Numbered from the stretch's first letter, positions 24,020 to 33,826 are shown. The stretch is 64,000 nucleotides of DNA from Nakamurella flavida (GCF_030811475.1 NZ_JAUSQV010000001.1:2739001-2803000); one strand, 5' to 3'. Notes: generated by a model from the sequence alone, not told the origin. Numbers and translations: made by a program.

Positions 24020-24055
24020 TCCCGCGGCTCCGCCGCCCCCTCGGCTCCCGGGTGC

Positions 24056-25315
24056 TCAGTGGGTGCGTTCGATGGCCCGCAGCGACCGCCGGCCGAACCC
24101 GAGCAGCACGGCCAGGCCCGCGGCCACGCAGATCGCGCCGAACCAGAACGGCGCCGCCACGGAGACGTTCTCGCCGAGCTTCCCGCACACGAACGGCGAG
24201 ATGGCCCCGCCCAGGAAGCGGACGAAGTTGTAGCCGGCCGAGGCCACCGGGCGGGGCACGGGCGAGATGTTCATGGCGGTCTCGGTGAACACCGTGTTGA
24301 GCACACCCAGCGGGGCCCCGCAGGCGATCACCAGCACGCACACGGCGGCCGGGGTGTGCACGAACAGCGCGATGAGGGCGAGCAGCACCGTGAAGGTGCC
24401 CATGGCCAGCGCGAAGGTCCGCGGCAGGCCGAACCGGAGATGCAGCCGCGGGGCCACCCACACCGCGCAGATCCCGAGCAGCACGCCCCAGCCGAAGAAC
24501 AGGAACCCGATGCCGTACCCGCCGAACGGCACCACGAACGGCACGAAGGCGAGCACGGCGAAGAAGCCGCCGTTGTAGAGCAGCGCGGCGATCCCGGTGA
24601 CCAGGAGGCCGCCGTGGCCCAGGGCCCGGATGGGGTCCGCGGGCCTGATGCGGTGCGGAACGGTCACCCGGTCCTTGAGGAACAGCACGATGGCCAGCAG
24701 GGCCACGCTCATCAGGATGCCGACGCCGAAGAACGGCCAGCGCCAGTTCACCCCGCCGAGCACGGCGCCGACCAGCGGTCCGATGGACAGGCCCACCCCG
24801 AGGGCGGCCTCGTACAGGGTGATGGCGCGTTCGGGGCCACCCTTGGCCACGGCGACGATGGCGGCGAGGGCGGTGGCGATGAACAGGGCGTTGCCCAGAC
24901 CCCAGCCGGCCCGCCAGCCCACCAGTTCGGCCACGCTGGAGGAGGTTCCGGCCAGGCAGGCGAACACGATGATGACGCCGAGACCCAGGATCAGGGTGAG
25001 CCGCCCGCCGAGCCGGGCGGAGGCGAACGAGGTGATGAGCATGGCCACCGCGGTGACCAGCAGGTAGCTGGTGAACAGCAGGGAGACATCGCTCGCGGTC
25101 GCGTTCAGGTTCTCCGCGATCGACTTCAGGATCGGATCGACCAGGCCGATGCCCATGAACGACACCATGGCGGCGAAAGCGAGCACCCAGACCGAGAGCG
25201 GCTGCTTGACCCGGCCGGTCGTCTCCACCGGTCCGGGTCCGGGCGCGAGGTCGGCGGTGGACGGACCCGGGGGTGCGGGCGGGACGGGGCGGGCCGGGGT
25301 GTCGGTGCGGGTCAC
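24056..25315 (-). CDS. MFS transporter (drug-efflux type)
   Basis: 419 aa from a GTG at 25315, preceded by GAGAGGAA. A Pro-rich cytoplasmic N-terminus of about 35 residues is followed by twelve hydrophobic helices. Family features include the first helix with IGLVDPILKSIAENL, the loop 2-3 region SFASARLGGRLTLILG, a Gly/Pro-rich segment EAALGVGLSIGPLVGAVLGG in TM5, and DRVTVPHRIRP as the central loop. It probably exports a small molecule by proton antiport. The promoter region has an inverted repeat 25 bp upstream that could bind a TetR- or MarR-type repressor. It is convergent with the small membrane gene and need not belong to the lanthipeptide cluster. Confidence 0.85.
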   Translation of the reverse strand: MTRTDTPARPVPPAPPGPSTADLAPGPGPVETTGRVKQPLSVWVLAFAAMVSFMGIGLVDPILKSIAENLNATASDVSLLFTSYLLVTAVAMLITSFASARLGGRLTLILGLGVIIVFACLAGTSSSVAELVGWRAGWGLGNALFIATALAAIVAVAKGGPERAITLYEAALGVGLSIGPLVGAVLGGVNWRWPFFGVGILMSVALLAIVLFLKDRVTVPHRIRPADPIRALGHGGLLVTGIAALLYNGGFFAVLAFVPFVVPFGGYGIGFLFFGWGVLLGICAVWVAPRLHLRFGLPRTFALAMGTFTVLLALIALFVHTPAAVCVLVIACGAPLGVLNTVFTETAMNISPVPRPVASAGYNFVRFLGGAISPFVCGKLGENVSVAAPFWFGAICVAAGLAVLLGFGRRSLRAIERTH

Positions 25316-25339
25316 CGGGGTTCCTCTCGGACGAAGTGG

Positions 25340-25352
25340 TTAGCCGCGCTAA
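25340..25352. promoter_or_regulatory. inverted repeat operator in the MFS promoter
   Basis: TTAGC-CGC-GCTAA, perfect 5-bp arms with a 3-bp centre, ends 24 bp upstream of the transporter's GTG start. Compact inverted repeats of this kind are usual for MarR/TetR repressors of efflux genes. No regulator gene adjoins it in this window. Confidence 0.45.
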
Positions 25353-25693
25353 ACAGTACGCCGTGGGTCGTCGCGGTCGTGCCGCGCCCCTGGGACGCGC
25401 TGCCCGTCCCGCGCCAGGGCCGTGGCGGAGGTCCGTCCGGACCTCGTTCGGGTCGCCGGACCCGTCCGGGGAAGGCCCGATCACCCTGAGTCACCGATCT
25501 CCGACCGGACCGGCCGTCGTCATGCGGGCGGCGCAGCGGGGCCGAAGCGGGACCCTCCGGGATCGTGGAGTCGGCCGGGTCGGGTGGCCCCCCGACCGGA
25601 GTGGGTCACGAAAGAGTGTCGGCCGGGTGTCGAAACCGCGACCGACGAGCAGACGCGACACGCCGGGAACGCCACGCCGGGGGGGTGGAGCGA

Positions 25694-25857
25694 TCGTCCA
25701 CAACTTCGGTTGTCCACAGGACCGGTTCCCGACGCACCGTCCCCACCAGCGCGAACAGTCATCGACCGTCGGGAAGTCCACAAACCTGTCCACAGTTGTC
25801 CCCGGCTCGACCTGCGGTGATCGAAGTTGTGCACAGCCTGTCCCGGAGGTGTGCACA
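25694..25857 (+). promoter_or_regulatory. cluster of DnaA-box-like nonamers upstream of dnaB
   Basis: Same-strand nonamers: TCGTCCACA (25694), TTGTCCACA (25710, a perfect match to the high-GC actinobacterial DnaA box), AAGTCCACA (25774), CTGTCCACA (25786), TTGTGCACA (25827) and GTGTGCACA (25849), plus the weaker TTGTCCCCG (25796). Six sites in about 165 bp is far above chance. They could titrate DnaA or let it control dnaB transcription. There is no dnaA or dnaN nearby, so this is not assigned as oriC. Confidence 0.6.
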
Positions 25858-26248
25858 GTCGTCCGTTTGCTGCCCGGTCATCGGCCGTTCTACGGTCGCG
25901 CGCAGCCTGCCGGGCTTCGGTCGAGCACGCGGGCGGCGACCGGTCGGTGACGACCGGCGGGTGACTCCGACGATCGGCCTCCACCGGCCGCTGGACACGG
26001 AGTGTGATCGGTGGCGGAGGCGGAGATTTCGCCGGATAGCCCGTTGTCGGGGGCTCGGCGTAGAACACGCGTTCGAGGGCTGCGGTCGCAACAAGCGGTA
26101 CGCACAGTGACGCCCGGCCGGGTCCTCGGTCGGCAGGGCGGTTCTCGGCACGGCACGGCACGGCAGGACACGAGAGACACGGCACGGCAGCAGGAGCACG
26201 GACGGGGCGATCGGTCCCCGTCCGGCGACATCAGGAGGCGATACGGCG

Positions 26249-28765
26249 ATGGCGGTGACGGACGACCGGTTCACCAACAGGGCGCCGCGGGCGGACACCC
26301 CGCCCCCCACGTTCGACCGCCAGCCGCCGCAGGATCTCCCGGCGGAGCAGTCGGTGCTCGGCGGCATGTTGATGAGCAAGGACGCCATCGCCGACGTCAT
26401 CGAGGCGCTGCGGTCGATGGACTTCTACAAGCCCGCGCACTCGTTGATCTTCGACGCGATCCTCGACCTGTACAGCCGCGGCGAGCCCGCGGACACCATC
26501 ACCGTGGCCGCCGAGTTGGAGCGGCACGGCTCGCTGGTGCGGGCGGGCGGCGCGGTGTACCTGCACACGCTGATGGCCACGGTCCCCACCGCCGCCAACG
26601 CCGGCTTCTACGCCACGATCGTCGCCGAGAAGGCGATCCTGCGGCGGCTCGTCGAGGCGGGAACCCGCATCGTGCAGCTCGGCTACGGCGGCAACGAGGG
26701 CGAGGTCGGCGGCGGCGAGGTCGACCAGATCGTCGACCGCGCGCAGGCCGAGATCTACGAGGTCACCGAGCGGCGCACCACCGAGGACTACACCGTCCTC
26801 GAGGAATTGCTGCAGCCGACCATGGACGAGATCGACGCCATCGCCCAGGCGGGCGGCCAGGCGGCCGGGGTGCCGACCGGGTTCGCGGACTTCGACCGGC
26901 TGACCAACGGTCTGCACGCCGGTCAGATGATCATCGTGGCCGCCCGGCCGGGTGTCGGGAAGGCCCTGGCCCTGGGCACTCCCGTGCGCACGCCGGCGGG
27001 CTGGTCGACGATGGGCGAGCTTGCCGTCGGGGACGAGGTCATCGGCTCGGCCGGGCTCCCGGTACGGGTGGTGGCCGCCACCGGGGTGATGACCGGCCGC
27101 CCGTGCTTCGAGGTGGAGTTCGCCGACGGCGAGGTCGTCGTCGCCGACGCCGAGCACCAGTGGCTGACCTGGGACGGCGCCGCCCGCGAGGCCTTCGACG
27201 CCGCCGACGGTCGGCGCGATCCGCAGGGTCCGGCCACCGCCGGGCGGGCCGAGGCCGTGGGTCGTTATCCCGACACCCGGTGGTCCTGGTCGGGCGCTCC
27301 GGCCGGGCCGGTCGGGCCGGGGCGGTTCGCCGCCCCCGCCGCCCCCCGGGTCCGCACCACGGTCGAGTTGTCCCGCAGCCTGTGGCACGGGGGACATCCC
27401 AACCACGGCATCCCCACCTGCCTCCCGCTGGTGGGCACCGCCGTGGCGACGGTGGTCGACCCCTGGGCCCAGGGGTACCTGACCGCGGCGCGCGGAGCGG
27501 GCGCCGTGTCCGGGCCCGACGCCGAGGGCCGGCTGACCGTGCGGGTCGCGGCGCGCGACCGCGAGTGGGTGATGAAGGAGCTCGACAGCCGGGGTGTGGA
27601 CGTCCTGGAGTCCGTCGACCCGGCGCTGTTCCGGATCACCGGTCCGGCCGCGGTCGACGGGGTCCAGGTCGCCGGCGGTGTGTCGCCGGACCTGCTCGGT
27701 GCCTCCGCCGAGCAGCGGCTGGCCCTGGTGCAGGGACTGATGGACGCGTCGGGCCGGGTCGATGCCGCCGGTCACTACCGGTTCGCCGCGGCGAACCCCG
27801 CCGTGCTGGACGACCTGCGCCTGCTGCTGGCCTCGCTCGGTTGCGTGTCCCGGGTGTGCGCCGGGACGCAGCCGTCCGCGCCGGAGGTGGTGGTGACCAC
27901 CGCGCTGCCGCTGGCCCGGATGCCGCGTAAGGCGATGTGGGCACGGACCTGGCGTTCCCGGGATCAGGAGAGCCACACGGTGGTGGCCGTGCGCCCCGTC
28001 GCGTCGGTGCCGGTGCGCTGCATCCAGGTCGACGCGCCGGACTCGCTGTTCCTCGCGGGTCACTCCCTCGTGCCGACGCACAACTCGACCCTGGCCCTGG
28101 ACTGGGCCCGCAATGCCGCCGTGCGGCACAAGATGGCGACCGTCATCTTCTCGCTGGAGATGAGCAAGACCGAGATCACCATGCGGCTGCTGTCGGCCGA
28201 GGCGGGGATCAAGCTGGGCCAGATGCGCGCGGGCACCATGGGCGAGCAGGACTGGCAGAAGATCGTCCGCAAGATGAGCGAGATCAGCGATGCCCCGCTG
28301 TTCATCGACGACTCACCCAACATGACGATGATGGAGATCCGGGCCAAGGCCCGGCGGCTCAAGCAGCGCAACAACCTGCGGCTGATCGTCGTGGACTACC
28401 TGCAGCTGATGACCTCGGGCAAGAAGGTGGAGTCGCGGCAGCAGGAGGTCTCCGAGTTCTCCCGCCAGATGAAGCTGTTGGCCAAGGAGCTCGAGGTCCC
28501 GGTGATCGCGATCTCCCAGCTGAACCGTGGTCCCGAGCAGCGCACCGACAAGCGCCCGATGCTGTCCGACCTGCGTGAGTCCGGGTCGCTGGAGCAGGAC
28601 GCCGACATGGTCATCCTCGTCCATCGGCCGGATGCCTGGGAGGCGGACGACCCGCGCGCCGGGGAGGCGGACCTCATCGTGGCCAAACACCGGAACGGCC
28701 CCACCACCACGGTGGCGGTCGCTCATCAGCTGCACTACTCGCGGTTCGCGGATCTGGCCAGCTGA
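26249..28765 (+). CDS. dnaB: replicative DNA helicase DnaB, interrupted in frame by an intein
   Basis: 838-aa precursor; removing the 374-aa intein leaves a 464-aa helicase of normal size. The extein N-terminal domain (PPQDLPAEQSVLGGMLMSKDAI onward) binds primase. The RecA-like domain starts PTGFADFDRLTNGLHAGQMIIVAARPGVGK, and the Walker A Lys (residue 238) is immediately followed by the intein. The Ser of GKS is the +1 extein residue 613. Downstream are FSLEMSKTEITMRLLS, Walker B LRLIVVDYLQLM and the LSDLRESGSLEQDAD arginine-finger region. It unwinds DNA ahead of the fork as a hexamer. The ATG at 26249 follows AGGAGG. Splicing must occur before the ATPase can work. The gene ends in a hairpin terminator at 28773-28799. 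Confidence 0.96.
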   Translation: MAVTDDRFTNRAPRADTPPPTFDRQPPQDLPAEQSVLGGMLMSKDAIADVIEALRSMDFYKPAHSLIFDAILDLYSRGEPADTITVAAELERHGSLVRAGGAVYLHTLMATVPTAANAGFYATIVAEKAILRRLVEAGTRIVQLGYGGNEGEVGGGEVDQIVDRAQAEIYEVTERRTTEDYTVLEELLQPTMDEIDAIAQAGGQAAGVPTGFADFDRLTNGLHAGQMIIVAARPGVGKALALGTPVRTPAGWSTMGELAVGDEVIGSAGLPVRVVAATGVMTGRPCFEVEFADGEVVVADAEHQWLTWDGAAREAFDAADGRRDPQGPATAGRAEAVGRYPDTRWSWSGAPAGPVGPGRFAAPAAPRVRTTVELSRSLWHGGHPNHGIPTCLPLVGTAVATVVDPWAQGYLTAARGAGAVSGPDAEGRLTVRVAARDREWVMKELDSRGVDVLESVDPALFRITGPAAVDGVQVAGGVSPDLLGASAEQRLALVQGLMDASGRVDAAGHYRFAAANPAVLDDLRLLLASLGCVSRVCAGTQPSAPEVVVTTALPLARMPRKAMWARTWRSRDQESHTVVAVRPVASVPVRCIQVDAPDSLFLAGHSLVPTHNSTLALDWARNAAVRHKMATVIFSLEMSKTEITMRLLSAEAGIKLGQMRAGTMGEQDWQKIVRKMSEISDAPLFIDDSPNMTMMEIRAKARRLKQRNNLRLIVVDYLQLMTSGKKVESRQQEVSEFSRQMKLLAKELEVPVIAISQLNRGPEQRTDKRPMLSDLRESGSLEQDADMVILVHRPDAWEADDPRAGEADLIVAKHRNGPTTTVAVAHQLHYSRFADLAS
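26963..28084 (+). other. DnaB intein, class 3 type, with degenerate homing-endonuclease region
   Basis: 374 aa (precursor residues 239-612) between Lys238 and Ser613. It begins with Ala (ALALGTPVRTPAG), so the normal N-terminal Cys/Ser nucleophile is missing. The class 3 WCT triplet is visible: block B ADAEHQW (His and, two residues later, Trp), block F RCIQVD (Cys) and block G VPTHN with Thr, the penultimate His and terminal Asn. In class 3 inteins the block F Cys starts splicing by direct attack. The central region resembles LAGLIDADG blocks C (VDPWAQGYLTAAR) and E (LVQGLMDASG), but the acidic residues are lost, so the endonuclease is probably inactive. Confidence 0.85.
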
Positions 28766-28772
28766 CCGGCTG

Positions 28773-28799
28773 ACCGTCCGGGGAGAGCGGGCGGACGGT
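28773..28799 (+). terminator. hairpin terminator of dnaB
   Basis: ACCGTCCG (28773-28780) pairs perfectly with CGGACGGT (28792-28799) across an 11-nt loop, 8 nt after the dnaB stop. It is followed by GGATTCTGTG rather than a long U-tract, as is common in high-GC genomes. Confidence 0.55.
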
Positions 28800-28871
28800 G
28801 GATTCTGTGCGAACCTGATCGAATATGTCGGGTTTGCTACTGTGTGCGCGTCCCCGACCAGCAGGAGCCTG

Positions 28872-30062
28872 ATGACGTCGCTCGATCCGCCCTCCGCCGC
28901 AGCCGTCGACGAGCCCGGCGGGGCGTCGCCGGTCGGGACACCGCCCACCCGCACGCCGCTGACCCGGATCGCCACCACGATGGCCGACGGCCGCGAGTTG
29001 ATCTACTTCGACGAGCAGCCCGACCGGGAACGGATCCTGACCGATCCGCGGGATCTGCCGGTCGTCGTGCCGGCGTCGGAGGCGCGGTTCGACGCGCTGG
29101 TCGGGGAGTGGGTGGGCATCGCCGGGCATCGGCAGTCCCGCACCTACCACCCGCCGGCGGACATCTGCCCGCTGTGCCCGTCCACGCCGGGCAACCAGAG
29201 CGAGATCCCGTCGCCGGACTACGACGTGGTGGTCTTCCAGAACCGCTTCCCGTCCTTCGGCGGGGCGGGCGCCGTCGCGCAGGACGGTGCGCTGTTCGAC
29301 CTGCGGCCGGGCACCGGCCGCTGCGAGGTGGTGTGCTTCACCGCCGATCACACCGCGACCCTGGCCCACCTCCCGGTCGCCCGGCTGCGCACCGTGATCG
29401 ACGCGTGGGCCGACCGCACCGCGGCGCTGTCGGCGCAGGGCGGTGTCGCGGTGGTGTTCCCGTTCGAGAACCGCGGGGTGGAGATCGGGGTGACCCTGGC
29501 CCACCCGCACGGCCAGATCTACGGCTACCCGTTCGTGACCCCGAAGATCGCGGCCATGCAACGCGCGGCCGCCGCGCATCGCGAGCGAACGGCTGGTGGG
29601 GATCTGTTCGCCGATCTGCTGGCCGGTGAGCTCGAGCAGGGGGTCCGGGTCGTCGGGCAGAACGACACCTGGGTGGCGTTCGTGCCGTTCGCCGCCCGCT
29701 GGCCCGTCGAGGTGCACCTGTACCCGCGGCGCCCGGTCACCGATCTCACCGAGCTCGAGGAGACCGAGCGGGACGACCTGGCCGCCCTCTACCGGGAGGT
29801 CGTCCTGCGGATGGAGGGCCTGTTCGACGACACCCTGCCCACCATCACCGGGGTGTACCAGGGGCCGGTCGGCGCCGGTGGCGACGCGATCCGGCTGCAC
29901 CTGCAGGTGCTGACCATCCGCCGCGCCGAGGGTCGGTTGAAGTTCCTGGCCGGGTCCGAGTCCGCGATGGGCGCCTTCGTCAACGACCTGTCCCCGGAGG
30001 GCACCGCCGCCCGGCTCCGCGACGTACAGCTGCCGACCGAGCCCGTCCCGGCGGAGGGGTGA
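28872..30062 (+). CDS. galT: galactose-1-phosphate uridylyltransferase
   Basis: 396 aa from the ATG at 28872, which follows CAGGAG. The GalT active-site motif is [13 protein letters not shown] with His-Pro-His near residue 210; the second His is uridylylated. Other family marks are the zinc-ligand region [23 protein letters not shown], and [18 protein letters not shown]. It swaps UMP between UDP-glucose and galactose-1-phosphate in the Leloir pathway. galE and galK follow on the same strand. A possible -10 element TACTGT (28838-28843) lies 28 bp upstream. The N-terminal ~35 residues are Pro/Ser-rich and longer than in E. coli GalT. Confidence 0.94.
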   Translation: MTSLDPPSAAAVDEPGGASPVGTPPTRTPLTRIATTMADGRELIYFDEQPDRERILTDPRDLPVVVPASEARFDALVGEWVGIAGHRQSRTYHPPADICPLCPSTPGNQSEIPSPDYDVVVFQNRFPSFGGAGAVAQDGALFDLRPGTGRCEVVCFTADHTATLAHLPVARLRTVIDAWADRTAALSAQGGVAVVFPFENRGVEIGVTLAHPHGQIYGYPFVTPKIAAMQRAAAAHRERTAGGDLFADLLAGELEQGVRVVGQNDTWVAFVPFAARWPVEVHLYPRRPVTDLTELEETERDDLAALYREVVLRMEGLFDDTLPTITGVYQGPVGAGGDAIRLHLQVLTIRRAEGRLKFLAGSESAMGAFVNDLSPEGTAARLRDVQLPTEPVPAEG

Positions 30063-30195
30063 GCGGTTCCACCCCGACGGCGGCGGTCCCGGCCCGGGCC
30101 GTCTCGCTACCCTCCACGGGGCTCGACGGGCCCGGACATCCCGACCGGCGCCGACGGCGGCAGGGCTCACGGCAGTGTTCTCGAGGAGGCAGCTC

Positions 30196-31155
30196 ATGAA
30201 GAATCTGGTCGTCGGCGGGGCCGGCTACGTCGGCTCGGTGGTCACCCGGCTGTTGGTGGAACAGGGCCACGAGGTCGTCGTGCTCGACGACTGCTCGACC
30301 GGTCACGCCGACTCGGTGCCCGCCGGGGTCGAGCTCGTGCAGGACGACATCGGCACGGCCGGCCGGGTGCTGGCCTCGGGGGACTTCGACGCGGTGCTGC
30401 ACTTCGCGGCGAAGTCCCTGGTGGGCGAGTCCGTGGTCAAGCCGTCGATGTACTGGCGGACGAACGTGGTGGGTACGCGGGCGCTGCTGGACGCGATCAC
30501 CGAGCACGGGGTGCCGCGGCTGGTCTTCTCCTCGACCGCCGCCACCTACGGGGAGCCCGAGGTCGTGCCGATCACCGAGGACGCGCCGACCCGGCCCACC
30601 AACACCTACGGCGCCACCAAGCTGGCCGTCGACATGATGATCACCAACGAGTGCGCGGCCACCGAGCTCGGCGCGGTCTCCCTGCGGTACTTCAACGTGG
30701 CCGGGGCCGCGTTCGGCGCGGGCGAGCGGCACGCCACCGAGACCCACCTGATCCCCATCGCGCTGGACGCGGTGCTGGGCAAGCGGGACAAGCTGGACGT
30801 GTTCGGCGACGACTGGCCGACCCCGGACGGCACCTGCGTCCGTGACTACGTGCACGTCGAGGATCTGGCCCGGGCCCACGTGCTGGCCCTGACGGCCGCC
30901 GAACCGGGACACCACCTGATCTGCAACCTGGGCAACGGCAACGGGTTCTCGGTCAAGCAGGTGATCGCCACCATCGAGGAGGTCACCGGGCTGCCGCTGC
31001 CGCACACGGTCGGCCCGCGTCGCGCCGGTGACCCGGCCCAGCTGGTCGCCTCGGCCGATCGCGCCCGGGAGAAGCTCGGCTGGGTCCCCGAGCACGATCT
31101 CGCCCGCATGGTCGCCGACGCCTGGGAGTTCAAGCAGTCCCTCGGGGCGCGATGA
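30196..31155 (+). CDS. galE: UDP-glucose 4-epimerase
   Basis: 319 aa from the ATG at 30196 with GAGGAGG upstream. The Rossmann NAD motif is GGAGYVG (G7, G10, G13). The catalytic residues are in TYGATK with Tyr138 and Lys142, and [11 protein letters not shown] supplies the conserved Ser/Thr. [16 protein letters not shown] and [17 protein letters not shown] are GalE/extended-SDR signatures. It interconverts UDP-glucose and UDP-galactose. Its last codons overlap the galK start (ATGA), so the two are coupled. Confidence 0.94.
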   Translation: MKNLVVGGAGYVGSVVTRLLVEQGHEVVVLDDCSTGHADSVPAGVELVQDDIGTAGRVLASGDFDAVLHFAAKSLVGESVVKPSMYWRTNVVGTRALLDAITEHGVPRLVFSSTAATYGEPEVVPITEDAPTRPTNTYGATKLAVDMMITNECAATELGAVSLRYFNVAGAAFGAGERHATETHLIPIALDAVLGKRDKLDVFGDDWPTPDGTCVRDYVHVEDLARAHVLALTAAEPGHHLICNLGNGNGFSVKQVIATIEEVTGLPLPHTVGPRRAGDPAQLVASADRAREKLGWVPEHDLARMVADAWEFKQSLGAR

Positions 31156-32360
31156 GCGCGGCGACCACGCAGGAGGTCGGCCCGGCCGGTGTGACCGCGC
31201 TGTTCCGGCGGTCGTACGACCGGGCACCGGAGGGGGTGTTCTCCTCCCCGGGGCGGGTGAACCTGATCGGTGAGCACACCGACTACACCGGCGGGTTGGT
31301 CCTGCCGTTCGCGATCGACGCCCGCGCGTACGTCGCAGCCGCGCGGATCGACGAGCCGGTGGTGCGGCTGGTGGCCGGTCAGCGGCCGGGCTCGGTGCGG
31401 GAGTTCGCGCTGGCCGATCTGGCCCCCGGGGGGCCGGGCGCCGGGGAGTGGACCGGGTATCTGCTGGGCGCGGTGTGGGCCGCGGCCCGCGCCGGGATCC
31501 GGCCCGGTGGGTTGGCGCTGGCCCTGGATTCCGGGGTGCCGTCCGGGGCCGGGTTGTCCTCCTCGGCGGCGTTGGAGTGCGCGACGGTGCTGGCGGTGGC
31601 GTCGCTGGCCGGGGTGCAGCTGCCGGTCACCGAGATCGCCCGGCTGGCGTTGCGGGCCGAGAACGACTTCGTCGGGGTGCCGTGCGGGCCGATGGACCAG
31701 ATGGCCTCGGCCGCTTCCCAGGAAGGGTCGGTGCTGCGGTTCGACACCAGTGACGGGTCGATCGCGCACATCCCGTTCGACCCGGACGCCCGCGGCCTGA
31801 CCGTGCTGGCCATCGACACGCGGGTGTCGCACTCCCTGGGCGACGGGGAGTACGCCCGGCGTCGCGCGTCGGTGGAACGGGCTGCGGAGATCCTGGGTCT
31901 GCGGTGGTTGCGGGACCTGCCCTCGCCGGATCTGGACGCCGCGCTCGTCGTCCTCGGCGGCCAGGACGGTCACGACGGCGGGGATGGGGATGTCCTGGCC
32001 CGGCGGACCCGGCACGTGGTCACCGAGAACGCCCGGGTCGAGGCCACCGTGGAGCTGTTGGAGTCCGGGGACATCGCCGGGATCGGGCCGCTGCTCACCG
32101 CCTCGCACGTCTCGCTGCGCGACGACTTCGCGGTGTCCTCGGTGGAGCTCGACGTGGCCGTGGACGCCGCGCTGGCCGCCGGCGCGCTGGGTGCCCGGAT
32201 GGTCGGCGGCGGTTTCGGCGGTTCGGCCCTGGCCTTGGTCGAGGCCGACCACGCCGACCGGGTGCGCGACGCGGTGCTGGCCGCGTTCGGCGCTCACGGG
32301 TTCACCGCCCCGGTCATCCGCGCCGTGCTCCCCGCCCAGGGCGCCCGCGTCGAGAGCTGA
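31152..32360 (+). CDS. galK: galactokinase
   Basis: 402 aa, coupled to galE by an ATGA overlap. The galactokinase signature [15 protein letters not shown] is at residues 34-48. The GHMP ATP-binding loop [15 protein letters not shown] is near residue 130 and the third GHMP motif [14 protein letters not shown] near residue 350. It phosphorylates galactose at C1 with ATP, giving the GalT substrate, so the three genes form a complete galactose-to-UDP-glucose route. Confidence 0.95.
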   Translation: MSAATTQEVGPAGVTALFRRSYDRAPEGVFSSPGRVNLIGEHTDYTGGLVLPFAIDARAYVAAARIDEPVVRLVAGQRPGSVREFALADLAPGGPGAGEWTGYLLGAVWAAARAGIRPGGLALALDSGVPSGAGLSSSAALECATVLAVASLAGVQLPVTEIARLALRAENDFVGVPCGPMDQMASAASQEGSVLRFDTSDGSIAHIPFDPDARGLTVLAIDTRVSHSLGDGEYARRRASVERAAEILGLRWLRDLPSPDLDAALVVLGGQDGHDGGDGDVLARRTRHVVTENARVEATVELLESGDIAGIGPLLTASHVSLRDDFAVSSVELDVAVDAALAAGALGARMVGGGFGGSALALVEADHADRVRDAVLAAFGAHGFTAPVIRAVLPAQGARVES

Positions 32361-32383
32361 CCGAACGAATCGACCACCCGGGG

Positions 32384-33826
32384 TCAGGCGGCGACGGCCG
32401 GGTCCGTGCAGGCCGTCGCGGCCTCCTGCCGACCCAGCCGTTCCACCAGCACCGCCACGGTGATGGCCCCGGCAGCGAGCATGCCCAGCGACAACACCCC
32501 CAGCGGCACGACCGTGCTGCCCAGCAGGAACGGCGCATAGCTGCCGAGCGAGGCGACGGTCACCAGGACCGCGGCGGTGATCATCCACCCCGTCCGGCGG
32601 CCAACCGTGAACGCCGCGACGATGCTGAGCACATCGGCCAGGTAGAAGTACCGCTCGTGCATCTCGGGCAGCAGGAACGGCACCGCGATGACGATGGCCG
32701 TGCTGAGCAGGAGCATGCCGGCCAGGTCGATCCGCGCCCGGCGCACCCACGCCAGCAGGCCCAGGCCGGCGGCGAGGAGAGCCGCCGCGGCGAGCCCGAG
32801 GTACTTCTCGGCGCTGGAGGAGCCCAGCCACTGGAAGACGGTGGGCGCGTTCTTGCTCAGCCCGCCCGTCCCGGAGGCGGTGGTGGTCCCGCCACCGCCG
32901 AACCCGCCCGTGCCCCCGGGGTTCCGGGCGCCGCCGCCGGTCGGCGGGGTCCCGGTGTTGCCGGTGCCCGTGCCGCCCGTCCCAGCTCCGCCGGTCAGTG
33001 GGCCGGTGCCGCCGGTGCCCATGCCGCCGGAACGCATGCCCCCGGCCGTCCCCGCCCCGCCCGTGCCGCCCCCGCTGATCTGCGTGGGGTAGACCGACAG
33101 CAGGCTGCTCCATCCCCGCCCGGCCAGCCACGCCGGGACGAGCAGCGCCGCGAAGGTGACGACGGAGGCGGCCAGGGCATAGACCTTCTGTCGGGTCAGG
33201 ATGAGCACCATGCCCAGGGCCGGCAGGAAGAACACGGCCTGCAGCTTGAACGAGAAGGCCACTCCGAACAGGACCGCCGCCCACCACGGCCGGCCTCGCA
33301 GGGCCAGATACAGGCTGCCCAGGCAGAACGAGGCGTAGATCGCGTCGCACTGGCCCCAGACGGCGGAGTTCACCACGACGGTCGGGGCGAACATCACCAC
33401 GGTGAAGGCGGCCACCGGCCACCAGCTGCGGGGTCGGACCAGACCGACCAGCAGGCCCGCGAAGGCGGCGAGCAGCACGTCGAACAACCCGGACAGCAGC
33501 TTGATGGCGATCAGATCGGGGAGACCCAGGCGGCTGACCAGGCTCAGCAGATACAGATAGGGCGGGTTGTAGTTCGCGTACTCCCCGGTCAGCGCGGCGA
33601 ACCCGCCGGTGGACACCCGGGCGTACCAGGGGCGGACGAACACCGTCAGGTCGCTGTTGACCTGATCCCGGAACAGCCACCGCAGTCCGAACGCGGCCAC
33701 CAGGACGACGGCCACCGCCGCCAGGACGGCCACCCGCCGTGGGCCGCGGCGACCCGGGGCGGCTGGTCGTCCGGGCGGTGCAGGGGTGGCGTTGGCGTGA
33801 TCGGTCGGCAGGGCGTGGGCAGGCAC
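32384..33826 (-). CDS. polytopic GT-C-like glycosyltransferase (GT87/DUF2029-like) with a Gly-rich extracytoplasmic insert
   Basis: 480 aa from the GTG at 33826, preceded by GAGGAG; the longer frame from 34234 is antisense to the SIMPL gene. Around ten membrane helices follow a Pro/Ala/Arg-rich cytoplasmic start. An acidic residue in the first extracytoplasmic loop (QVNSDLTVFVRPWYARV) is the candidate catalytic Asp of polyprenyl-phosphate-sugar transferases. YNPPYLYLLS and AVWGQCDAIYASFCLGSLYLALRG are typical of this group. A loop of about 65 residues is almost wholly Gly, Thr, Ala and Pro (from ISGGGTGGAG to GGFGGGGTTT), unusual for the family. It probably mannosylates or glycosylates a lipid or surface glycan. 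Convergent with galK. Confidence 0.7.
   Translation of the reverse strand: MPAHALPTDHANATPAPPGRPAAPGRRGPRRVAVLAAVAVVLVAAFGLRWLFRDQVNSDLTVFVRPWYARVSTGGFAALTGEYANYNPPYLYLLSLVSRLGLPDLIAIKLLSGLFDVLLAAFAGLLVGLVRPRSWWPVAAFTVVMFAPTVVVNSAVWGQCDAIYASFCLGSLYLALRGRPWWAAVLFGVAFSFKLQAVFFLPALGMVLILTRQKVYALAASVVTFAALLVPAWLAGRGWSSLLSVYPTQISGGGTGGAGTAGGMRSGGMGTGGTGPLTGGAGTGGTGTGNTGTPPTGGGARNPGGTGGFGGGGTTTASGTGGLSKNAPTVFQWLGSSSAEKYLGLAAAALLAAGLGLLAWVRRARIDLAGMLLLSTAIVIAVPFLLPEMHERYFYLADVLSIVAAFTVGRRTGWMITAAVLVTVASLGSYAPFLLGSTVVPLGVLSLGMLAAGAITVAVLVERLGRQEAATACTDPAVAA

Larger units (their letters stand above)
25316..26248. other. 930-bp gene-free region between the MFS gene and dnaB
   Basis: No reading frame here looks protein-like: all candidates are Arg/Pro/Ser-rich shadows without ribosome sites. 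The region holds the transporter operator (25340-25352), the DnaA-box cluster (25694-25857), short CACGG/CGGCA repeats (about 26145-26190) and the dnaB ribosome site AGGAGG (26232-26237). The usual actinobacterial neighbours upstream of dnaB (rpsF-ssb-rpsR-rplI) are absent. Confidence 0.6.

Noticed and set aside
25316..26248. Chromosomal origin of replication
   Set aside because: DnaA boxes are present but dnaA, dnaN and an AT-rich unwinding element are not; kept as a DnaA-box cluster only.
26963..28084. Active LAGLIDADG homing endonuclease in the intein
   Set aside because: Blocks C and E are recognisable but lack the catalytic acidic residues.
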